A stretch of 33,370 nt of DNA, taken from assembly GCA_902786245.1 (NCBI GenBank), contig CADABS010000035.1, forward strand, positions 1 to 33,370, written 5' to 3'. Origin of the DNA: an uncultured Erysipelotrichaceae bacterium. GTDB taxonomy: Bacteria; Bacillota_I; Bacilli_A; Erysipelotrichales; Erysipelotrichaceae. The translations under genes were made by a program, and so were the position numbers. The notes beneath the pieces are model-generated. The model was not told the DNA's origin. It saw only the letters and a list, made by a program, of their open reading frames with translations, and did not search any database. Below, piece after piece: positions 1-6,671 of this stretch. How positions within the stretch are numbered: position 1 is the first letter of the stretch; every line of letters starts with the position of its first letter.

Positions 1-1329
1 CAGAACCTCTTCATCTGAAGCACCGTGCTTGCCCAGACGGATATTTTCCATCACGGTATCGTCAAACAATACCACATCCTGGAACACCATGGAGTAATCG
101 GTAAGCAGCGTTTCCGGGTCGATATCTGCTATGTTCACGCCGCCGACACGGATGGTACCGCTGTCGATATCCCATAGTCTTGCAGCAAGCCTGGCGCAGG
201 TGCTCTTGCCGGAGCCGGAAGGACCGACCAGTGCGGTCACTTCGCCCTCTTTCGCCGTGAAGCTTACACCGCGCAGGACCTGTTCATTGTCGTAAGCAAA
301 GCTCACATTCTCAAAGACGATATCATGACCATCCGGCGCGAAGCTATCTTCTCCTTCTGCTGTCTTCGCATCATAGATCTCCATCAGACGGCTGGCGGAG
401 ACCTGAGACATGAACATCTCGGCGATCAAAGCCAGAGCCTGATCAAACGGTGCGTAGACGCGGGTAATGACCAGCAAAAACATAAACAGCAGCATGAAAT
501 CAATCTGTCCGGAAAGGATCATACCCGTACCGGTAAGAATCGTTGTTGCTGCACCAAGGCGCATGATCACGCTGGCTGCGTTGACAAAAATACCGGTGGA
601 CAGCTCGCCGTGGATCATCGTTCTTTCGTGGTGGTCGATTTTCGCGTTCAGCTCATTCAGGAACCGTTCTTCCTGATTCGTAGCACGGATCTCCCGAATG
701 TTTTCGAGAGTTTCCTGAATGCCGTCAGACACCTGAATTCCCGCTGCTTTTGTGATCTCTGAATTCTTCTTTGCCAGCTTGCGGCTTCCGAAAAGCAAAG
801 CGAAGGCCAGCGGAACGCCCCACAGGCAGGCAATCGCTAATTTCCAGTTATAGCAGAAGAGCGCAACCGCAATGATTGCTGTGGAGATATATGAACCGTA
901 AAGATATCCCAGACAATGGGACCAGACATGCTCCAGACGGTTCACATCCCCCATGATGGTCTCTGTCAGGTCCGCAAGATCCCGCTTTCCGAAATAGCCA
1001 AGGGGCAGCTTTCTTAAGCGCTCGGCAATGCTGATGCGGACCGCTTTGACTTCGCTGTATACCAGGCCATAGGTCGTGCGATACTGCTGCATATGTGTGA
1101 TCAGCGAAAGAACCACGAAGGCAAGCGTCAGCAGGATAAAGGTTAGGGCATTCGGAAGCGGAGCTCCTTCAGTCAAAGTATCCATGAACTTCGTCATGAG
1201 GAGATACAGGATACCCATTCCGCCCATGACCGTAAGGTTTGCGATAACCGTGAAGAGAGTTCCCTGTTTTGTGTTCTTTATACCCTGATCGGTAAGCGCA
1301 TATTTACGCTGAAAATCTTTTCCGAACAT
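1..1329 (-). CDS. ABC transporter half-molecule, permease plus ATP-binding domain (partial, 3' end outside window)
   Basis: The frame is open from an ATG at 1329 through position 1, so 443 codons are visible and the C-terminus is cut off. The first ~320 residues hold hydrophobic segments of a type I exporter-fold membrane domain (for example a segment containing GGMGILYLL). The nucleotide-binding domain follows, with Walker A GPSGSGKST near residue 367 and a Q-loop VFQDVVLF. The signature motif and Walker B lie beyond the edge. The start overlaps the stop of the upstream ABC gene by one base (TAATG), so the two are almost certainly co-translated and probably form a heterodimer. Substrate cannot be read from the sequence; paired half-transporters of this kind include drug exporters and IrtAB/YbtPQ-like siderophore importers. 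Confidence 0.93.
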   Translation of the reverse strand, partial: MFGKDFQRKYALTDQGIKNTKQGTLFTVIANLTVMGGMGILYLLMTKFMDTLTEGAPLPNALTFILLTLAFVVLSLITHMQQYRTTYGLVYSEVKAVRISIAERLRKLPLGYFGKRDLADLTETIMGDVNRLEHVWSHCLGYLYGSYISTAIIAVALFCYNWKLAIACLWGVPLAFALLFGSRKLAKKNSEITKAAGIQVSDGIQETLENIREIRATNQEERFLNELNAKIDHHERTMIHGELSTGIFVNAASVIMRLGAATTILTGTGMILSGQIDFMLLFMFLLVITRVYAPFDQALALIAEMFMSQVSASRLMEIYDAKTAEGEDSFAPDGHDIVFENVSFAYDNEQVLRGVSFTAKEGEVTALVGPSGSGKSTCARLAARLWDIDSGTIRVGGVNIADIDPETLLTDYSMVFQDVVLFDDTVMENIRLGKHGASDEEVL

Positions 1330-3158
1330 TACTGCACCTCCTTTTTGGCAGATACAGCCTCTGTGGGATCCACCTGCGAGATCCGCCATTTGACTGCCTG
1401 ATTATATTCTTTCCACATCCGGGCATACAGGCCGTCTGCCTGTACCAGCTCTGTATGGGTTCCTTCCTCGGAAACCCTTCCGTTATCCAGTACGATGATC
1501 TTGTCCGCGCCGACGACAGTGGACAGCCGATGGGCGATCATGATGACCGTACGTCCTTTTGTAAGCGTTGCAAAAGCCTTCTGAATCATGGCTTCGTTTT
1601 CAGGATCGGCAAAGGCGGTAGCCTCATCCAGCACAACGATCGGCGCATCTTTCAGGATGGCTCTTGCCAGTGCCACACGCTGCTGCTCGCCGCCGGAAAG
1701 ATAAGTTCCTTCCGTCCCGATGACTGTATCCATACCGTCCGGCAGTTTTTCCAGGATATCATCGCATTGTGCTGCAGTAAGCGCTGCCTGCACCTCTTCA
1801 CGGCTCGCTTCCGGACGGGAAGCCCTGACATTCTCCAGAATGCTGGTCTTGAACAGACGGTTATTCTGGAAGACAAAAGCCACCTGGCCCATCAGCACAT
1901 GAGGATTTGTATCTCTGACATCGATGCCACCCACAAGAACACTGCCGGAAGTGACATCCCAGAACCGGGGAATGAGGCTCGCTGCCGTTGTTTTGCCGCC
2001 GCCGGAAGGCCCGACCAAGGCTACCGTCTGTCCGGGTTCCACCTTGAAGGATACATGATCAAGGGCAGGATTCTCTGCTCCGGCGTAAGTGAAGCTTACA
2101 TCTTTAAATTCCACACTGTTGTCTTTCGGAACCTGGGGATTGTCTGTGATCTTAAGGACCGGTGCACTCATGACCTCGCTGATCCTTCCAAGTGCCGTGC
2201 TGGCGAGCATCATGCCGCTGGCAGCAAACATGATTTTGGCCAGCGCTGTGGAGATGATGGCAGAAAACACCGCATAGAAAGCAAAGTTGGTAACGAACCC
2301 GGCAAAGTTGCCGGAGTTAAGCGCTGCCGGTGCCAGAAGGAGTGCCGTTGGAACCAGAAAGACAAAGGCTCCTTCGGTAAAGGTCAGGTTCACGGACTGG
2401 GGCACTTTGCAGACATCCGCCTGATAATGCTCCGCCTTTGCGCTGTAATCTTCGATAGCCTGCTTAAAAGCCCTGAAGGAATACACGGTCTGCTGGAACA
2501 CCTTGACCACGGGGATCCCGCGGACATATTCCGTCCCGGCTTTACTCATTACATCCTGGGCTGCCTGATATTCCGCCATGAGCCCGGCATTTTTCCCGCC
2601 CATCATCGTGGCCATGGCAATGACAGATATAACTGCTGCCAGCAGACAGGAAACACCCATACGCCAGTCAAAAACAAACATCAGGACCAGCATGGCGATA
2701 AACATGGCCACCGTTCCGACGATGTCTGCCAGGTTGTGGGCAAGCAAGGTTTCTGTTTCGGAAGCCGCTCCATCCAGACGATTTCGAAGAAGCCCGGAGG
2801 CATTGGAATCGAAGAAGCCTAAAGGCGTTTTCATCAAATGCTTCATACCGGCTTTACGGATATTGGAAGCCGTCCGGAAGGCTGCCAGATGCGTACACAT
2901 GAGTGCCGCGAAATATACAGCAATCCCTGCTACGGCAAACCCAAAGGCCATCCAGCCATATTTCGCGATTCCCGCAGCTTCAGTCCAGTTCGGTGCGACA
3001 GCGATCAGATCCCGCGCCACCAGCCAGATGCAGATGTACGGGAGCATCCCGAGCACCATGGCGGCCGCTGAAAGACCAAGGCCCAGGAAAGTCAGGCCTT
3101 TATAGCTGCCTGTATATCCCAGCAGCACCGCCAGATCGCTTTTTTTCTTTTCTTTCAT
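1329..3158 (-). CDS. ABC transporter half-molecule, permease plus ATP-binding domain
   Basis: A 609-residue protein with an N-terminal exporter-fold membrane domain (residues ~1-330) and a complete nucleotide-binding domain. Walker A is GPSGGGKTT (~382), the signature LSGGEQQR (~487), Walker B IVVLDEAT, and the H-loop AHRLST. Its stop overlaps the start of the downstream half-transporter by one base, so the two subunits form an operon. The membrane domain has a motif around LLAHNLADIV, where an acid/His-rich loop also occurs in the IrtAB/YbtPQ siderophore-transporter group; this resemblance is from memory and is only suggestive. An inverted-repeat operator overlaps the predicted promoter (3202-3234). 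Either multidrug export or metallophore traffic is possible. Confidence 0.94.
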   Translation of the reverse strand: MKEKKKSDLAVLLGYTGSYKGLTFLGLGLSAAAMVLGMLPYICIWLVARDLIAVAPNWTEAAGIAKYGWMAFGFAVAGIAVYFAALMCTHLAAFRTASNIRKAGMKHLMKTPLGFFDSNASGLLRNRLDGAASETETLLAHNLADIVGTVAMFIAMLVLMFVFDWRMGVSCLLAAVISVIAMATMMGGKNAGLMAEYQAAQDVMSKAGTEYVRGIPVVKVFQQTVYSFRAFKQAIEDYSAKAEHYQADVCKVPQSVNLTFTEGAFVFLVPTALLLAPAALNSGNFAGFVTNFAFYAVFSAIISTALAKIMFAASGMMLASTALGRISEVMSAPVLKITDNPQVPKDNSVEFKDVSFTYAGAENPALDHVSFKVEPGQTVALVGPSGGGKTTAASLIPRFWDVTSGSVLVGGIDVRDTNPHVLMGQVAFVFQNNRLFKTSILENVRASRPEASREEVQAALTAAQCDDILEKLPDGMDTVIGTEGTYLSGGEQQRVALARAILKDAPIVVLDEATAFADPENEAMIQKAFATLTKGRTVIMIAHRLSTVVGADKIIVLDNGRVSEEGTHTELVQADGLYARMWKEYNQAVKWRISQVDPTEAVSAKKEVQ

Positions 3159-3201
3159 AATTACCTTCCTTTTCTTTGATTTTAACTGCGTATATCCCGG
3201 A

Positions 3202-3234
3202 TCGGTTAGATTTCGCTAACCGACGGTCAGTAAA
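3202..3234 (-). promoter_or_regulatory. Promoter and overlapping inverted-repeat operator of the ABC pair
   Basis: An 8-bp perfect inverted repeat, TCGGTTAG-N6-CTAACCGA, spans 3202-3223. On the minus strand a weak -35 (TTTACT, 3229-3234) is followed after 18 bp by TCTAAC (3205-3210), so the repeat would cover the spacer and the -10. This is the usual geometry of a repressor site. The same GTTAG-N6-CTAAC core recurs at 6433-6448. The regulator is not identified. Confidence 0.55.
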
Positions 3235-3277
3235 AAATGATTTCTCATTCTGCAGACATGCAAAGCGTTATTGTTGA

Positions 3278-3427
3278 CTATTTCTTTCCAGCAAGCAGTG
3301 TCGGTGTTCCGTGAAAGACCGTCCCTGTCGTGCCAGGCAGCAGGAAAGCTGCAAATGCGGCAATGGTTCCGCCTGCCAGCCCGTACACCATGCTCTTCGG
3401 TACCCCGTTTTTACAATCCGGTTTCAT
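3278..3427 (-). CDS. Small 49-residue single-span membrane peptide, coupled to the MBL-fold gene
   Basis: ATG at 3427 overlaps the TGA of the upstream hydrolase gene (ATGA, 3424-3427). It has a good ribosome binding site, AAAGGTGG, seven bases before the ATG. The peptide begins MKPDCKNGVPKS, carries one Gly/Ala-rich hydrophobic stretch (about residues 13-38) and ends in GKK before TAG at 3278. The coupling and ribosome binding site argue for real translation. I recognise no family. It may help localise or regulate the hydrolase, but that is inference. Confidence 0.55.
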   Translation of the reverse strand: MKPDCKNGVPKSMVYGLAGGTIAAFAAFLLPGTTGTVFHGTPTLLAGKK

Positions 3428-4290
3428 TTGACTGCCACCTTTCCAAGCAGTGTATTTCTTGCGCCATTTTCTGTATCATCGTCCTCGATATACCCGTCAT
3501 ACGGAGCTGAAGGATCCGTATATTTCTTCGTGAACGGTTTGCAGATCTCTGTTCTATGCCGGAAGGCAAAGTCCAGGTCATCTGTCCATCCGGTATGTCC
3601 GGTAATAATCTTGATCGGCCGGTTCCTTGCGCGGATGTTCTTCTCCAGTTTCTCAAGCGACTGTACTGCCAGCTTGTTGTCCTCCGCCAGCGTACTGATG
3701 AAACTGTAGCCGCCGTCCGCACCGAACCAGATCGTATCTCCGGTGAAAAGATACTCGTCATCGATCAGGTAGACCAGGTGGCCCCATGTATGCCCGGGAA
3801 CCAGAATACACTCAATTTGGATATCCCCGATATGGAACACTTCGCCATCTTTCAGAAGCATTCTCCGGTTATCCGTTTTGACCATCGGCAGCTTATATGC
3901 CCCATGGAACACCTTCCGCCTGACCTCACCGGTCAGGTACCGGTTTTCGATCTCCCCGATATAGACCGTTGCATCTTTGAACAGGAGCTCGCTGTCCCGC
4001 TCCAGAGCACCAACGTGATCTGTATCCTGATGCGTGATCAGGATATGCCGGATCGTCGCCGGATCCAGGTCCAGCCAGCCCATTTTTTCCTGCAAACGTG
4101 CATAGTTGTAGCCGGCATCAATCATGATGGTGGTGCCGTTCTTCGTATAGAAGAAGATGTTGGCGATCCACTCCCGGACGCAGCTGACATGCTCATCGAT
4201 CCTGCCTGTGTTCAGCGGTTTGAAGATCGCCTTTCCCCGGAACAGCATACTCATAGATTTCTTTTGATGTTCCGAATCTTTTCGTGCCAT
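3424..4290 (-). CDS. Metallo-beta-lactamase-fold hydrolase with HxDxDH metal motif
   Basis: 288 residues, a normal length for a single-domain MBL-fold protein. Metal motifs appear in order: ITHQDTDHVGAL (~80-91), HTWGH (~167), FTGDTIWFG (~182) and TGHTG (~230). The first motif is H-x-D-x-D-H, whereas the family consensus is H-x-H-x-D-H, so an Asp replaces the second His ligand. No signal peptide is visible, so a cytoplasmic enzyme is expected. The substrate could be a thioester, lactone or phosphodiester and cannot be decided. It starts 12 bases after the stop of a small membrane-protein gene and overlaps a 49-residue peptide gene, so the three form a transcription unit. Confidence 0.88.
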   Translation of the reverse strand: MARKDSEHQKKSMSMLFRGKAIFKPLNTGRIDEHVSCVREWIANIFFYTKNGTTIMIDAGYNYARLQEKMGWLDLDPATIRHILITHQDTDHVGALERDSELLFKDATVYIGEIENRYLTGEVRRKVFHGAYKLPMVKTDNRRMLLKDGEVFHIGDIQIECILVPGHTWGHLVYLIDDEYLFTGDTIWFGADGGYSFISTLAEDNKLAVQSLEKLEKNIRARNRPIKIITGHTGWTDDLDFAFRHRTEICKPFTKKYTDPSAPYDGYIEDDDTENGARNTLLGKVAVK

Positions 4291-4302
4291 ATCTGATTCC
4301 TC

Positions 4303-4782
4303 CTAAAACAGTAATACGATGATCCCGGCAGCTATGGCCGCCCCTGCGATCCAGATCAGCGTCAGTATTCCGCGTTTCTTCAGGACCTGAGGCCAGGTTT
4401 GTACGAATGGGATTTCTTCTGTGCCGGGTATGATCCAGAACCGGCTATGACCGACCCAGAGACGGTCAATCACGATCCCGTCATACCAGTTCATAACCTC
4501 AAGGAAGAGAAGCGCCTGCAGGTATACCGGAAGGAAGTTGTGTATCCCATTCCAGACACGGATAATAAGAAGCAGAGCTGCCGCCATGACTGCGAAAAAG
4601 GCAGTCATAAAGCGTTTCCGCTTCCTTGCGACCGTATTCCGATCTGTCAGTCCCAGTTCATAAACCTTTTCCTGTACAGGTTTGGGATAGAAATATAAAC
4701 CGTTCAGTGCATTGTTCCCCACACCGATCTTCACCATCAGTGTAAACAGGGCACAATACAAAGCAAGCTGCAGGATGATCAT
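4303..4782 (-). CDS. Small multi-span membrane protein of unknown function
   Basis: I start this 159-residue protein at the ATG at 4782 (MIILQLALY), which has AAAGGA seven bases upstream. The longer open frame reaching 4863 runs back into a decayed gene and has no ribosome binding site. About four hydrophobic segments are visible (residues ~1-20, ~63-82, ~88-103 and ~137-159). A conserved-looking hydrophilic stretch contains NWYDGIVIDRLWVGHSRFW. I do not recognise a named family. It sits 12 bases before the MBL-fold hydrolase, suggesting co-transcription. Confidence 0.8.
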   Translation of the reverse strand: MIILQLALYCALFTLMVKIGVGNNALNGLYFYPKPVQEKVYELGLTDRNTVARKRKRFMTAFFAVMAAALLLIIRVWNGIHNFLPVYLQALLFLEVMNWYDGIVIDRLWVGHSRFWIIPGTEEIPFVQTWPQVLKKRGILTLIWIAGAAIAAGIIVLLF

Positions 4783-4826
4783 CTTGATTCCTTTCTCTCT
4801 CCTGGAAGAGGACAATTTACTTCTCT

Positions 4827-5060
4827 CTACTTCGGATCCCGGATTTTGTCCCCGACGACCCAATAGTCACAGACGGACTCTCCGTTTGCGATGGTGTGCT
4901 CCCGGTACAGCCTCCCGTGCTGCAGACGGAACATGACCTCATCCGTCAAACACAGTCCGAAGAAGCCGCGATTCCAGCACGTCGGTCATGACAAGCGCCA
5001 TTTCATCCGGCGCAATCGTCCTGTCGCTTCCCAGCCAGGCTGCTGCAAATGTGTTTCACA
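4827..5060 (-). pseudogene. Decayed fragment of a second ATC-hydrolase-like gene
   Basis: Reading the minus strand, one frame gives a stretch containing GSDRTIAPDEMALVMTDV. After a frame change near 4990 the next frame gives CWNRGFFGLCLTDEV and ends SVCDYWVVGDK...DPK before TAG at 4827-4829. The end matches the C-terminus of the intact gene just upstream (SDCCDYCIVGDKNP). A GGGAGG site with a GTG sits near the left end of the reading (about 5060). I interpret it as the 3' remnant of a tandem paralogue broken by at least one frameshift. Confidence 0.6.
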
Positions 5061-5077
5061 GTTCCTCCCGCCCCGTT

Positions 5078-5791
5078 CTATTTCTTCTCGCTGATCCAAA
5101 GGCCGTTGTCTGCTTGTTTCAATTCATACTCCGCTGCCATGGGATTCTTATCGCCGACAATGCAGTAGTCACAGCAGTCGGAGGTCACACAGGTCCCTTC
5201 CCGGATCAAAGACGCGTGGATTGCCTGCATGGCCAGATGGTCGCAGTTGCACAGGACCGGCAGCACGTCTTCCATGTGATGTCGTTTCGCAAACTCTGCG
5301 TTCGGGCACTGGATAAAGCTGTAGCGAATGATGCCGTTCTCCTTGTCGTAAGAGCAGCTGCCCATCCGGAAAGACTCCGGGAACCTTTTGATCTCCTTGA
5401 CCCGGATATTGTTGGCCTTCTGAAAGATCTTACTGGCCAGTTTATTGTCCAGCTTCCGGTTCAGATCGAATACTTTGCCCATCAGGCCGAAAGAACCGAA
5501 GAAGCTCTGATAGACGTCCTGCTGCACCTCTTCCAGAGGAGGCTTGTCCGGAATGACCGCATACCAGGCAAAGATCAGGATCGGATCGTAAATGCTGGCC
5601 GTGATTTTCAGGTCCTTCAGCGCCGGCTCGTCCTTTAAGTATTCGCAGTACTGAAGCTGCACCTTCTCCCAGAGCATGGCAGCTGTTTTTTCATCGTAAT
5701 AGCGGTTCAGGAGCTTCTGCACGCACTTTTTGGCGTTCTTTGAGTATACCTTGTGTTTTGTCAGATCGATCGGCAGGTCTTTTTCTTTCAT
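5078..5791 (-). CDS. Probable L-2-amino-thiazoline-4-carboxylic acid hydrolase-family protein
   Basis: 237 residues from the ATG at 5791, chosen because AAAGGAG lies nine bases upstream; a longer frame to 5827 starts inside the preceding decayed gene. The protein is soluble, with a Cys-rich C-terminal part: CNCDHLAMQAIHASLIREG followed by SDCCDYCIVGDK. This pattern, with a final CDY/CDF motif, resembles the ATC hydrolase family. Many members of that family act on unknown substrates, so a true role in thiazoline hydrolysis is not established. A degraded paralogue lies directly downstream (4827-5060). Confidence 0.6.
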   Translation of the reverse strand: MKEKDLPIDLTKHKVYSKNAKKCVQKLLNRYYDEKTAAMLWEKVQLQYCEYLKDEPALKDLKITASIYDPILIFAWYAVIPDKPPLEEVQQDVYQSFFGSFGLMGKVFDLNRKLDNKLASKIFQKANNIRVKEIKRFPESFRMGSCSYDKENGIIRYSFIQCPNAEFAKRHHMEDVLPVLCNCDHLAMQAIHASLIREGTCVTSDCCDYCIVGDKNPMAAEYELKQADNGLWISEKK

Positions 5792-5805
5792 ACCCCGAAA
5801 CTCCT

Positions 5806-6126
5806 TTACTTCTTGCAGCAGAAGCATCCGATTCCTTCCACCGCCGTGACCTCGGTCTCCTTATAAAGGCCGGAAAGCCTGGTGCAGAGACTTTGCTCCG
5901 TCTCATAAGGCTAGGCGAAAAAGCCTTTCGGCTGGTACAGATGCTTAATGAAGCAGTCAGTCCGCTTATGACCGCTTTGCACCGGTGCGACGTAATGATA
6001 ATCGTATAAAATACGGATACATCAGTGGTACAGGTTCTCACCCGATACCATCATCGGTGCCGGAAGCAGGAAAAGCGGATTATTCCTATTGCCGTACACA
6101 TAATTAACATAGAATCTCCCTTGCAT
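5806..6126 (-). pseudogene. Broken gene with two in-frame stops, N-terminus alpha/beta-hydrolase-like
   Basis: From an ATG at 6126 a single frame of 107 codons runs to TAA at 5806 and reads like protein throughout. It is interrupted by TGA at codon 35 (6022-6024) and TAG at codon 72 (5911-5913). The first part (MQGRFYVNYVYGNRNNP, then SGENLYH, then YDYHYVAPVQSGHKR) resembles the start of a short alpha/beta hydrolase. The last part ends in GIGCFCCKK. The two halves may come from different parts of one gene joined by a deletion. The ribosome binding site of the next gene overlaps its stop. Confidence 0.55.
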
Positions 6127-6135
6127 TAGCGTCAG

Positions 6136-6377
6136 CTAACTGCTTGGGTAAAAAAATAGTTCTGCTGATTTTCTTGTAATATTCTGAGCAGAAGAAGACC
6201 TCTTCGTCTTCACGCCCTGTGTAAGCTGCTTCGTTTTTACAGCATCCTCAGGAACAGCCCACACGCGCCCAAATCGTCCGCAGCCCGGTATTCTTCCTTC
6301 AAGTATATACTGATTCACCCAACGTACAGAAACACCCATTTATCGGCTGTCTGTTGAACTGATAGATACCCTTTCAA
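6136..6377 (-). pseudogene. Frameshifted excisionase/HTH-type DNA-binding protein
   Basis: AAGGAGG lies six bases before a TTG at 6377, and this frame reads ...GYLSVQQTADK. It then loses phase at a run of three As around 6340. The other frame continues perfectly with MGVSVRWVNQYILEGRIPGC and GRVWAVPEDAVK and ends with TAG at 6136. Together these give a standard MerR/excisionase-like HTH_17 domain (SVQQTADKMGVS...RWVNQYI). One extra A would restore it. A strong promoter (6457-6485) and a ribosome binding site remain. Either it is a recent pseudogene or a sequencing/assembly slip. Confidence 0.65.
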
Positions 6378-6432
6378 TCTGCACCTCCTTCTCTTGGAAG
6401 GCCTGTATAACAGGTTATGGCGGCAAACGCCG

Positions 6433-6448
6433 GTTAGCCGTTTCTAAC
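6433..6448. promoter_or_regulatory. GTTAG-N6-CTAAC inverted repeat, candidate operator
   Basis: GTTAG (6433-6437) and CTAAC (6444-6448) are separated by six bases, exactly as at 3202-3223; the left flank CGGTTAG is also shared. It lies just downstream of the -10 of the HTH-gene promoter, where a bound repressor would block transcription. Confidence 0.5.
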
Positions 6449-6456
6449 TGTTTTTT

Positions 6457-6485
6457 ATTATGTTACATGAGCGGAAGAAAATCAA
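6457..6485 (-). promoter_or_regulatory. Sigma-A-type promoter of the HTH/ATC-hydrolase cluster
   Basis: TTGATT (6480-6485), a 17-bp spacer and CATAAT (6457-6462) on the minus strand, about 80 bases ahead of the TTG start at 6377. The whole gene-free stretch 6378-6671 is AT-rich; besides this promoter, the operator and the hairpin at 6631-6663 I see nothing in it. Confidence 0.65.
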
Positions 6486-6630
6486 GAAAAAGCGAGGCTG
6501 CTGAAAATGTATGCCTCTCAAATTAGAATGCATTGAATTATTATCGCTTTATATAATTAAAAAACAAGGCACTTCCATATACCCTGTTTTACTGTTTTCA
6601 ATCCTTTTACAGATCCGGTTCTGGCAAGGT

Positions 6631-6663
6631 GGGAACAGCTGCCGGTGACTGACAGCTGTTCCC
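6631..6663 (-). terminator. Hairpin after the 5'-nucleotidase gene
   Basis: A perfect 11-bp stem, GGGAACAGCTG / CAGCTGTTCCC, with an 11-base loop lies nine bases beyond the stop at 6672. No U-run follows on the minus strand, so it is either a weak terminator or an mRNA-stabilising 3' hairpin. Confidence 0.5.
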
Positions 6664-6671
6664 GGGAATAT

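Noticed and set aside
1455-2822. Long open frame on the plus strand opposite the ABC gene (455 codons)
   Set aside because: It is antisense to an ABC transporter with all its motifs, lacks a ribosome binding site and has a composition of a codon shadow.
6022-6024. TGA in the broken gene read as selenocysteine
   Set aside because: A TAG also interrupts the frame, neighbouring genes are decayed and no SECIS-like hairpin is evident after the TGA.
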